Positions 16,175-24,303 of a stretch of DNA of 64,000 nt are shown piece after piece. The stretch is taken from assembly GCA_947460975.1 (NCBI GenBank), contig CANHGO010000003.1, positions 62,001-126,000 on the forward strand. Direction: 5' to 3'. The translations under genes and the position numbers were made by a program. The notes under the pieces are model-generated. The model had not been told where the DNA came from. It ran no database searches and saw only the letters and a list, made by a program, of their open reading frames with translations. Each line of letters starts with the position of its first letter. Position 1 is the first letter of the stretch. Source of the DNA: Cytophagaceae bacterium. Lineage in GTDB: Bacteria; Bacteroidota; Bacteroidia; Cytophagales; Spirosomataceae.

Positions 16175-18022
16175 ATGAATTCTATTGCTCTCAATGTCAC
16201 ATCCGATGGCATATGGTCTTGGTGTAAAACTAACTCAGACAATAGTTCTAATTCTTTAGATGCTTACATTGAAACTCATTCTGAACGGCTCCGGGTGAAA
16301 TATCTTTCCTTTATTGCAGACCTTTCGGAGTTTGAAATTGAAGGCAAAAGTTTAGCAGAATACTTTCAGTTTCAAAATGACTATAATATTTGGTGGATGT
16401 CATTGCTTGCAGAGAAAAGTGTTTATAAATCTCCGGCGATTGCAGACTGTATTAAGTTATTAGCTCTCGAAGAAGTTTTAACTACTGAAAAGCCATCGAA
16501 GCTTGAACTTTATACAAATGATTCCAGAATTAAAAAATCAATAGAAGTCCTGTGTAGAGGGCTTGATATTGAATTTTCCTTTCGCAGAACTACCACTGAG
16601 GTGTCGTTAAAAAAATTATTCAATCTACGGGTTCTCTATTTAAGTCTCCCCCATCCATTACGCGCCATTTTTTTTTATATAAAACATTTATACTTACTAT
16701 TTAAAAGAAAAAGGAGCCCGAAACCTGTTTGGTATGAAGGTGTGAATTCTATTTTCTTTTTTTCTTATTTTATCCATCTTGATAAAAAAAAGGCTGATAC
16801 GGGTGTTTTTTATTCCCGACAGTGGGAAATTCTGCCACAAACTTTAAACAATCTTGGAATAAAATGCAACTGGTTACACCATTTCCTAAAAAGTGATGTT
16901 GCTCTTAACATTACAGAAGGAGCCCAACTAATCGATAGTTTTAATAAAAACTCATCTATTAACGGAATACATTCATTTATCAATAATTATTCTGGGTTTT
17001 ATTCCAGCATCAAGATTATCAAAACCTTTTTCTCATTTTTAATTAAATCACCAGGCAGATCGGAATTAAATAAAGCCTTTAAGTCGAAGAATTCTGCCAT
17101 CTCATTTTGGCCGCTTTTAAAAGATGATTGGAAAAAATCTTTTTGTGGAACCACGGCCATTGAGAATATGATTTGGATTTTTCAGCTAGACCAGGCATTC
17201 CGGGAAATGCCGAAGCAAAAATTGGGGTTCTATTTACAGGAAAATCAAGGATGGGAACGAGGCATGACAGCCGCATGGAAGAAATATGGCCATGGGACTA
17301 TTATTGGTGTTCAACATTCTACAATTCGTTTCTGGGATTTGAGATATTACGATGAGGAAAAGATAGTTCTGAAACCGAATAGCTGGTCACAGCCTCAACC
17401 CGATTTTGTGGCATTAAATGGGCCATATTCTCTTAAAGCCTTTGAGAAATCGGGGTATCCGGCAGACTCAATAGTTTGCTTAGAAGCTTTGAGATATTTA
17501 AATCATGGTACTGTAAATAAAATAGAAGGTTCGCGGCAAACAAAAGGCCAAAAGAATGTGATTATTCTTGGTGATATAATGGTAGAATCTACCAAAGCAC
17601 TACTTACACGGTTGCAAAACATTTCCCCAAATTTGGTATCTCTTTCTATAAAGTTGCATCCCGGAGGTTGGATTGACATACGAAATTATCCTGAATTGAA
17701 GTTAGTAGAAGAGACGGGAGCTTTAAGTTCAATCCTTTCAAACTATGATACAGCAATTGTTGTGGGCTCTACAACGGCTGCATTGGATGCTTACTTATGC
17801 GGATTGAAAGTAATTCTTTTTCTGATGGAGGGTGAATTAAATATGAGCCCCTTAATGGGTTTTGAAGATGTTAGCTTTGTCAAAAGTGCCATTGAACTAG
17901 AAGATGCACTAAACTCTACTTACGCGGCTAATGAATGTGATTCAGGAATAAAAGAATATTTCTGGTCTGATTGTCATTTGCCGCGCTGGCGAGAACTTAT
18001 GAATCACTATTACAAGAATTAA
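16175..18022 (+). CDS. Surface-carbohydrate biosynthesis protein, TIGR04326-like putative glycosyltransferase
   Basis: A 615-residue cytosolic protein that resembles the surface-carbohydrate family TIGR04326, judged from memory of its overall shape and the WWMSLLAEKS and LQENQGWERGMTAAW segments. The C-terminal part has SIKLHPGGW and, about 40 residues later, VVGSTTAALDAYLCGL. This HP plus Ser/Thr arrangement also occurs in CMP-sialic acid transferases and in the putative transferase at 4680-5837. A GT-B glycosyltransferase is therefore the best guess. Upstream spacing is 31 bases without a terminator. Confidence 0.5.
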   Translation: MNSIALNVTSDGIWSWCKTNSDNSSNSLDAYIETHSERLRVKYLSFIADLSEFEIEGKSLAEYFQFQNDYNIWWMSLLAEKSVYKSPAIADCIKLLALEEVLTTEKPSKLELYTNDSRIKKSIEVLCRGLDIEFSFRRTTTEVSLKKLFNLRVLYLSLPHPLRAIFFYIKHLYLLFKRKRSPKPVWYEGVNSIFFFSYFIHLDKKKADTGVFYSRQWEILPQTLNNLGIKCNWLHHFLKSDVALNITEGAQLIDSFNKNSSINGIHSFINNYSGFYSSIKIIKTFFSFLIKSPGRSELNKAFKSKNSAISFWPLLKDDWKKSFCGTTAIENMIWIFQLDQAFREMPKQKLGFYLQENQGWERGMTAAWKKYGHGTIIGVQHSTIRFWDLRYYDEEKIVLKPNSWSQPQPDFVALNGPYSLKAFEKSGYPADSIVCLEALRYLNHGTVNKIEGSRQTKGQKNVIILGDIMVESTKALLTRLQNISPNLVSLSIKLHPGGWIDIRNYPELKLVEETGALSSILSNYDTAIVVGSTTAALDAYLCGLKVILFLMEGELNMSPLMGFEDVSFVKSAIELEDALNSTYAANECDSGIKEYFWSDCHLPRWRELMNHYYKN

Positions 18023-18024
18023 CA

Positions 18025-19842
18025 TTGCCTGTGATAGCCGAATTTAAAAACTATCTAAAAAAAGCAGTCAATCCTGTATTTGCTGTTCCAGCGCTTGTCC
18101 ATTTTATAAAAGCGCTCTATTGGAAATTATTAAGATCGATAATGGCTGGGCCAAGTACTTCCAGTATGAATGGCGAAATTCAAATCTTGAGAACCTTGAT
18201 CTTGAGTTCTGGTGGTAAGCTGTTGCATATCCCTGAACCGGAATTTGATAAAGTATATACAATCAAGCTTGTTATTGGTAATATGCAGATCCAATCATCA
18301 GAGGATTGGCACCAACGCTTTCAGGATGCTGAAATGAATGTTTCTATAGACCGATGGGGTTGGTTAATCACAGGAGTAATGAATAGAAATTTACCATTTA
18401 ACGTTGAAGAGGGAAGTTTGCTGATCCGTTCTTGGTCGTCCCAATTTATTAATGACGAGGAATTAGCAAAAGATGCTTACAGTACCGGTGAAAGGATTTC
18501 AAATGTAGTATTATTTTTCAAGCTTCAGGAGGTTGTTATACCAAATGATATCAATCATATTATTGAAAAACTAGCTTATCAGGTAGCTAAGAATATAGAG
18601 TATCTCCCAATTGGACTCACTGGAAATCATGCTTTTAATAACTCCCGTGCGTTATATTTTGCGGGATATTCTGACAAATCCTCTCTGTTTAGCCGTATGG
18701 CAATTGCTGTTGCTCGCGAAAGGCTCCCTGTACTAGTAACGAACGATGGATTTATGCGGGAGGGAAGTAGTCACTATCACTTTCTTTTTACGCGTTGGGT
18801 GTTAGAGATGGTGAGCCTTGCTGAAGTTGCTGACGATAAGGTTGCGTTAAATTTGTTTACTCCATACGCTGAAAAGCTTTTAAAAGCTTGTTGGTTTTTT
18901 CTTGTTCAAAATAAAGAGGACTTTACTTGGAATATACCGCTGGTAGGTGATGTATCACCTGACTGTAACCCTAACTGGTTAATTACATTGCCATGGTCAA
19001 GGCTTGCGTGCAGCATTTATAGACCGGTTTATTTACCTATCGCTCCAATAGAGCCCGGGTGGTCAATGTTGTTCGGCGGACTTATGAATCATGATAAGAT
19101 AATTGTTTTATCTGAATTCAATTTTTCTTCGGAATGCGGATGGCACAGAATTGAAAGGTTTAATTGGACAATTATTACCTATGCGCCAAATAAATATGGT
19201 ATGGAGGCAAACCATTCGCATCACGATCTTTGCAGTTTTGTAGCCTATTGTAAAGGGAAGCCAATTATAGTAGATATCGGCAGGCTTGATTATACTAATT
19301 CCCCTACGAGTCGTTATGGAAAATCCGCCAGATCGCATAACACCATAATCATAGATGAAATTGAACCAACAGCAGAAGTTTTTGGTTGGATGCTGCCTGC
19401 TTACGCAAAATTGATAGTCAGCCTGAAAGTAAAACGGGACCAGAAATATGTCAAAATATTAATCGATCATAATGGCTTTAGGAGAATTGCAAAAAATACG
19501 ATTTCTCATCAACGCGAATTAATAATTTCTACTGATTCTTTGGAGATAATAGATAATATTAAAGGTACTGGAGTTCATAATATATATAGAAGCATGCAGT
19601 TCAACCCTAGTATTTCATTTCAAGAGGTATCGTCAAAAGAGTGGAGGGATAATAAAAACAATGTAAATTTTAATACTGATAGCACATCAAGCGTACAGTG
19701 TTTCATTGCCGACGAGGCCTCTGAGCATGGGTGGATATTTCCATCTTATGGAGTAAAAGAACCAGCATTATCCATAACGATTGATAATTTGGTAAGTTTG
19801 CCAGCCCAACTAAGGAATAAGATAACTATAGGACGCTTTTAA
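18025..19842 (+). CDS. Heparinase II/III-family protein in a biosynthetic locus
   Basis: About 605 residues with the two-part layout of heparinase II/III proteins: an (alpha/alpha) toroid (about residues 180-330; TGNHAFNNSRALYFAGY, and MREGSSHYHFLFTRW with a Tyr-His pair) and a C-terminal beta-sandwich holding the family signature NHSHHDLCSFVAYCKGKP and RSHNTIIID. No signal peptide is evident, so it may be cytosolic or exported by an unknown route. The start is uncertain: the frame is open back to TTG 17971, TTG 18025 and GTG 18031 fall just after the preceding stop, and the first ATG (18142) would cut conserved sequence. Such genes recur in O-antigen clusters, where they may be lyases or epimerase-like. 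Confidence 0.7.
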   Translation: MPVIAEFKNYLKKAVNPVFAVPALVHFIKALYWKLLRSIMAGPSTSSMNGEIQILRTLILSSGGKLLHIPEPEFDKVYTIKLVIGNMQIQSSEDWHQRFQDAEMNVSIDRWGWLITGVMNRNLPFNVEEGSLLIRSWSSQFINDEELAKDAYSTGERISNVVLFFKLQEVVIPNDINHIIEKLAYQVAKNIEYLPIGLTGNHAFNNSRALYFAGYSDKSSLFSRMAIAVARERLPVLVTNDGFMREGSSHYHFLFTRWVLEMVSLAEVADDKVALNLFTPYAEKLLKACWFFLVQNKEDFTWNIPLVGDVSPDCNPNWLITLPWSRLACSIYRPVYLPIAPIEPGWSMLFGGLMNHDKIIVLSEFNFSSECGWHRIERFNWTIITYAPNKYGMEANHSHHDLCSFVAYCKGKPIIVDIGRLDYTNSPTSRYGKSARSHNTIIIDEIEPTAEVFGWMLPAYAKLIVSLKVKRDQKYVKILIDHNGFRRIAKNTISHQRELIISTDSLEIIDNIKGTGVHNIYRSMQFNPSISFQEVSSKEWRDNKNNVNFNTDSTSSVQCFIADEASEHGWIFPSYGVKEPALSITIDNLVSLPAQLRNKITIGRF

Positions 19843-19843
19843 T

Positions 19844-21697
19844 ATGTGTGGAATCACTGGTATATATAGATTTGATAAACGACAAATATCAGAATCTGAT
19901 ATAAAGAAAATGACAAATAGTATGATTCATCGTGGACCTGATGACGATGGAATCTTTGTCGAAGGAGCCCTAGGGATAGGGATGCGGCGTCTTTCGATAA
20001 TTGATGTGGAGGGTGGTCATCAGCCACTTACCAATGAAAAGGGGAATTTGCATTTGGTTATGAATGGCGAGATATATAACTACATAGAGTTGAGAGCAGA
20101 TCTTACTGCAAAGGGACATAAATTTAGTACAGGTTCCGATGCGGAGGTTATTTTGCACCTTTATGAAGATAAGGGATTCAATGCATTGGAAGAGTTAAAT
20201 GGGATGTTTGCATTTGCTTTATACGACAGCAATGACCGATCATTGTGGATTGCGCGCGACAGGCTGGGTATCAAGCCTCTTTTCTTTGCCAAAACGAGTG
20301 AATATTTTGCTTTTTCATCAGATATAAAATCTTTACGTACCCAATATCCATCATTTATTTCCTGGGAGCGCACAATTGAGTATCTGACTCTAGGCTACAT
20401 ACCTGAAGAACACACGATGTGGGATGGCATATCAAAATTACGTCCTGGTAATTATGCTACAATTAATAGCCATGGAGAGGTCAAAATATCCCCCTATTGG
20501 AATATAAATAATTTTGAAACCTGGCATGGATCGTTAAATGAAGCCGAGGAACAGCTTGAGAATCTTTTAAATGATGCAGTCAAACTTCAGCTTCGTACCG
20601 ATGTTCCTTTTGGAGCCTTTCTAAGTGGGGGTATTGATAGTTCAGCAATCGTTGCTATGGCGAGTGGGCAGTTAAGGGAACCTCTTAAAACATTTACTAT
20701 TGACTTTGAAGGCAAGGAATCTAGTGACGATTCCTTTTTTGCAAAGCAGGTTTCAGCACGATACGCCACAGAGCATTTTAATTTAAAAATGAGTTCTCAG
20801 GATGCTATGATGGCCCTGGATGAATTATTGAGCATAATTGATGAGCCTCTAGGGGATTCGGCATTAATACCCGTCTATACATTATCAAAATTTGCGAGAG
20901 AGCAGGGGGTGAAAGTTCTACTTAATGGTGCAGGAGGGGATGAGATTTTCGGTGGTTATGCCAGACACTGGAAACCACGTTTTCCAACACCAGCATGGGT
21001 TGCTGAAAATTTACCTCAGCCTTTCAGGACTGGTTTGGCTAAAACATGGTCTGTTTTCCAGCCACAAAGAGGCATTAGAGCTTCTGATCCTAGAATATCT
21101 TGGGGCGTAAGTATTTCAGGAGTAGATATTGATGCGCTTAGCGATATTTTAAAGCACAATGATGCTTTTGGGGAGATTTCTAGGACATTATTTTCAGAAC
21201 ACAGTGCGTTGGTTGAGCGAGACGCCAATATAAATTCATATTCATATCAGAGAATGTTGATGGATATTAAAAATTATCTTCCTGATAACATACTTTCATT
21301 AACAGATAAAGCAACAATGGCTGCGTCGGTAGAAGGACGTGTTCCTTTGTTAGATCACCGTCTGGTAGAATTCGCTTTCGCACTTCCTCAAAAAACCAAT
21401 TTATTGGATAGCCCTAAGGGTCTCTTTAAGAAGGTTGCAGGGAAGTTATTGCCTCAGGAAATATTTAACAGGAAAAAGGAAGGCTTTAATCCTCCAGATC
21501 AAGGATGGTTTGGGCAGAGTCTCAAAAGCGTGATCTCGGATGAGTTATTGGGGAATTCTGGAGGAATTTTGTCGAATATGATCGATTTTAAAAAACTAGA
21601 AAAGTTATTAAATGATCCTAAACGTGCTAAACATGCTGCTACAACTCTCTATAGTTTATATTTGTTCAATAAATGGCATCGGAAGCAGGCAAATTGA
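19844..21697 (+). CDS. asnB: Asparagine-synthase-type glutamine amidotransferase (first copy)
   Basis: A 617-residue two-domain enzyme. Met-Cys at the N terminus (MCGITGIYRF) exposes the Cys2 nucleophile of the class II glutaminase, with HRGPDDDG, MNGEIYNY and GSDAEV completing the glutamine site. The synthetase domain has the ATP pyrophosphatase loop LSGGIDSSAI and NGAGGDEIFGGY. In polysaccharide loci such enzymes (for example WbpS) are thought to amidate uronic-acid carboxylates rather than make asparagine. It starts one base after the heparinase-like gene. A second, non-identical copy sits at 37247-39115. Confidence 0.85.
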   Translation: MCGITGIYRFDKRQISESDIKKMTNSMIHRGPDDDGIFVEGALGIGMRRLSIIDVEGGHQPLTNEKGNLHLVMNGEIYNYIELRADLTAKGHKFSTGSDAEVILHLYEDKGFNALEELNGMFAFALYDSNDRSLWIARDRLGIKPLFFAKTSEYFAFSSDIKSLRTQYPSFISWERTIEYLTLGYIPEEHTMWDGISKLRPGNYATINSHGEVKISPYWNINNFETWHGSLNEAEEQLENLLNDAVKLQLRTDVPFGAFLSGGIDSSAIVAMASGQLREPLKTFTIDFEGKESSDDSFFAKQVSARYATEHFNLKMSSQDAMMALDELLSIIDEPLGDSALIPVYTLSKFAREQGVKVLLNGAGGDEIFGGYARHWKPRFPTPAWVAENLPQPFRTGLAKTWSVFQPQRGIRASDPRISWGVSISGVDIDALSDILKHNDAFGEISRTLFSEHSALVERDANINSYSYQRMLMDIKNYLPDNILSLTDKATMAASVEGRVPLLDHRLVEFAFALPQKTNLLDSPKGLFKKVAGKLLPQEIFNRKKEGFNPPDQGWFGQSLKSVISDELLGNSGGILSNMIDFKKLEKLLNDPKRAKHAATTLYSLYLFNKWHRKQAN

Positions 21698-21702
21698 ATA
21701 AT

Positions 21703-22491
21703 ATGATTAAAATTTCTGTAGTAATGCCCTCCTATCAATCGGCATTATTTATACATAAAACCCTTCAGTCTATTGTTGAGCAAACGGTCATCCCTTCTCA
21801 AGTAATAATAATTGATGATGGTTCTACTGATAATACGTGCTCAATCATTGAGGAATTTTCAAAAACATATCCTGAACTTAATATAGAGCTGATTAGACGT
21901 TCACATAAAGGCCCTGGGGCAGCGCGGAATATCGGGGTCCGAGGAGCTACCTCCGAATGGATAGCCTTCCTTGATTCTGATGATTTCTGGTTTCCGAATA
22001 AATTGGAAATTTGCCTCCAGGCAATAAGAGAAAACCAGCAAAGCAACTTTTTTTGTCACAATGAAAATATGATAGCAGAGGATGGCTCAACTACCTTACT
22101 GGATTATTCCAGATTGTATTCAGCCGAAAAACCACTTACTGAACAACTTTTTAAGATAAATTTATTTTCTACTTCGGCTGTTGTATGTAAGCGGGACAAT
22201 ATCCTTAATGTTGGTGGTTTTGACGAAACACTTTCATCCGCGCAAGATTATGAACTTTGGTTAAGAATGTCCCCTCAAATTTTACCATATTTTATTAGAC
22301 AAGTTCTTGGTATATATACAATTAGAGAAGGTAACATCTCGACAACAAGACATTTTAAACGTTTGAAAAATATTTGGCGTGTTCTGTCAATACACCGGAC
22401 AAAGGCACAAAATTTCTTTATATTTTTGCATATTATTTTTCGTGTCAGCTTATCACATATTGCTGGATTTTTCAGGACAATATGGAAATAA
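21703..22491 (+). CDS. Family 2 glycosyltransferase
   Basis: A 262-residue GT-A inverting glycosyltransferase. ISVVMPSYQS opens the fold, IDDGSTD is the nucleotide-binding acidic pair, GPGAARNIG and DSDDFW give the DXD-type metal site, and SAQDYELWLRM contains the acceptor-site ED-like segment. The C-terminal ~40 residues are hydrophobic or basic and may touch the inner membrane. The ATG at 21703 starts the fold directly; the upstream in-frame ATG at 21673 would overlap asnB by 25 bases and add 10 unconserved residues. It adds one sugar of the repeat unit; donor unknown. Confidence 0.82.
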   Translation: MIKISVVMPSYQSALFIHKTLQSIVEQTVIPSQVIIIDDGSTDNTCSIIEEFSKTYPELNIELIRRSHKGPGAARNIGVRGATSEWIAFLDSDDFWFPNKLEICLQAIRENQQSNFFCHNENMIAEDGSTTLLDYSRLYSAEKPLTEQLFKINLFSTSAVVCKRDNILNVGGFDETLSSAQDYELWLRMSPQILPYFIRQVLGIYTIREGNISTTRHFKRLKNIWRVLSIHRTKAQNFFIFLHIIFRVSLSHIAGFFRTIWK

Positions 22492-22525
22492 AACGGGGAT
22501 TTTAGTTAATCATAATTTTTTTTAA

Positions 22526-23392
22526 ATGAATAATCGCCTTGAATCTTTGATGTCAAATATAGAACTAGGGCCAGACGAGATTTATTCGAGTATTGAAAAT
22601 ACTGACTTTGCGCAAAGCACAGAAATAAAACTCAGAGAAAAAGTAGCTTCTCAGCATTACGACGATTATTTGAGTGCTATAGCAAATAGTCATTCGGTTA
22701 CCGTAATGGATTATGAGGTTGAACGTTTTCTTTCTAAGCTGCCTCAAAATGCTCTGATTCTCGACGTTGGTGGATGCTGGGGATGGCATTGGCGAAATCT
22801 CGCCGAAAAACGCCCGGATGTAAGCGTTGTTATTATTGATTTTGTCAAGACGAACTTCATACATGCGAAAAACGTTTTAGGGGATCTTGTGGGTAAACAG
22901 GTAACGCTAATGCATGCAGACGCTACAAACCTGCCATTTAAAATAGAGGATAAATTTCTGGGTTTTGATGGTGTTTGGACAGTGCAGACTTTTCAACACA
23001 TTCCAGATTTTCCGAAGGCTGTTTCCGAAGCCCACAGGGTATTAATCAAGGGTGGCTACTTCGCCAATTACTCTTTGCATATAACACCATTTAACAGATT
23101 TGTATATATGTGTTTCGGAAAAAAATTCCATATAAAGGGTGAAGTAACTGGATCTTATTTTCTTGAGCGTGCAAATAATACCCAACTTGGTATTATTTCT
23201 AACTTTTTTGGTGCAGAAAATACTGAAGATCGTTTTACAGAATCTTTATTTCATCCGGATCTTAAATTGGGCTTTACTGGTAGAGTAAACAGTAAATTTG
23301 GTATTGTTGATATTTGGTTAAGCAAGATTCCATTTTTCGGACGCATTTTTGCAAGACAAAGAGTGTTTTTAGCTAAGAAATCTAAATATTAA
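22526..23392 (+). CDS. Class I SAM-dependent methyltransferase
   Basis: A 288-residue methyltransferase. Motif I is ILDVGGCWGWHWRNLA (about residues 77-92), the acidic end of strand 2 is VVIIDFVKTN, HADATNLPF matches the adenine-site motif and VWTVQTFQHIPDF the motif IV region of Methyltransf_11. The unusual Trp-rich glycine loop (GGCWGWHW) is shared with some sugar-locus enzymes but is not common. It lies 34 bases after the GT2 gene and 11 bases before the deacetylase. A sugar hydroxyl is the probable acceptor. Confidence 0.72.
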   Translation: MNNRLESLMSNIELGPDEIYSSIENTDFAQSTEIKLREKVASQHYDDYLSAIANSHSVTVMDYEVERFLSKLPQNALILDVGGCWGWHWRNLAEKRPDVSVVIIDFVKTNFIHAKNVLGDLVGKQVTLMHADATNLPFKIEDKFLGFDGVWTVQTFQHIPDFPKAVSEAHRVLIKGGYFANYSLHITPFNRFVYMCFGKKFHIKGEVTGSYFLERANNTQLGIISNFFGAENTEDRFTESLFHPDLKLGFTGRVNSKFGIVDIWLSKIPFFGRIFARQRVFLAKKSKY

Positions 23393-23403
23393 TAACTTTT
23401 CTT

Positions 23404-24294
23404 ATGCAGGTCCATCATAAATTATTAATTATAATCTATCCATTAATCTATTTAAAAAATAGGTTGATGGAATTTTTCTATCCACAGCTAAAAAATCAGA
23501 TCAGAGTATTGCTTTATCACGACATACCTCCGGATAAGTACGAATATTTCTCATTTCAGTTGAGTGAAATTAAAAAGCAGTGGAACTTTATTTCACCTGA
23601 TGAATTTACGTCCCATATGAGCGGTAAAACCCCGCTAAAAGGAAAAAATCTGCTCCTTACTTTTGATGACGGGTTTATTTCAAATAAGCTGGTTGCAGAA
23701 TCAATTCTTAAATCATTTGGAATCAAGGCCATTTTCTTCGTTTTACCTAATTTTATTAATATTTCTAACTCGTCTTTGGCACGTAAATACGTTGCTGATT
23801 ATATATATCCTTCTATGAATATTGAAGAGGTTCCAATAAATTGGATAAATATGAATTGGGACGATCTTCAGGAGCTTATAAGAGCTGGTCATACAATAGG
23901 CGCACACACAATGTCTCATACTAAGCTTTCAACTATTATCGATGTGGGAGAATTACAAAAAGAAATAGCCGAAAGTGCAGAAATACTAGAGCAAAAACTT
24001 GGGATACCAATACGTCATTTTGCGTTTCCTTTTGGAAATATTGAGAGTTTTAGCCCTGAAGCTCTCAAAGTAGCGAAAGGGCATTTTGGTCTTATTTATT
24101 CAGGTTTAAGGGGTAAAAATATCCCGACAGTATCAAAATATGCTATTCGGCGTGATAGTGTAACTCCAAAAGACCATCCCTTTTTAATTGCTTCTTTCCT
24201 AAATGGGGCTGCTGATTTTCAATATAGTAGGTCTGTCAATATATTAGACTCGTGGGCCAATACTAATGCTGAATTTAGACCTAAAACTAATTAA
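23404..24294 (+). CDS. Polysaccharide deacetylase (NodB/CE4 domain)
   Basis: A 296-residue protein with a NodB homology domain. The catalytic base and metal Asp are in LLLTFDDGFIS (about residue 80), the metal His pair is in GAHTMSHTKLS, and RHFAFPFGNIES matches motif 3 of the CE4 family. A short hydrophobic N terminus could anchor it at the membrane. CE4 enzymes remove N-acetyl groups, leaving a free amine. Here it sits 9 bases before a gene that carries a FemAB-type aminoacyl or acyl transferase domain, so deacetylation followed by re-acylation is a plausible two-step decoration. Confidence 0.78.
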   Translation: MQVHHKLLIIIYPLIYLKNRLMEFFYPQLKNQIRVLLYHDIPPDKYEYFSFQLSEIKKQWNFISPDEFTSHMSGKTPLKGKNLLLTFDDGFISNKLVAESILKSFGIKAIFFVLPNFINISNSSLARKYVADYIYPSMNIEEVPINWINMNWDDLQELIRAGHTIGAHTMSHTKLSTIIDVGELQKEIAESAEILEQKLGIPIRHFAFPFGNIESFSPEALKVAKGHFGLIYSGLRGKNIPTVSKYAIRRDSVTPKDHPFLIASFLNGAADFQYSRSVNILDSWANTNAEFRPKTN

Positions 24295-24303
24295 TTGACC
24301 TAG

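Noticed and set aside
16668..16676. T9 run in the TIGR04326-like gene as a phase-variation tract
   Set aside because: Several T runs of similar length occur in this AT-rich part; not distinctive.
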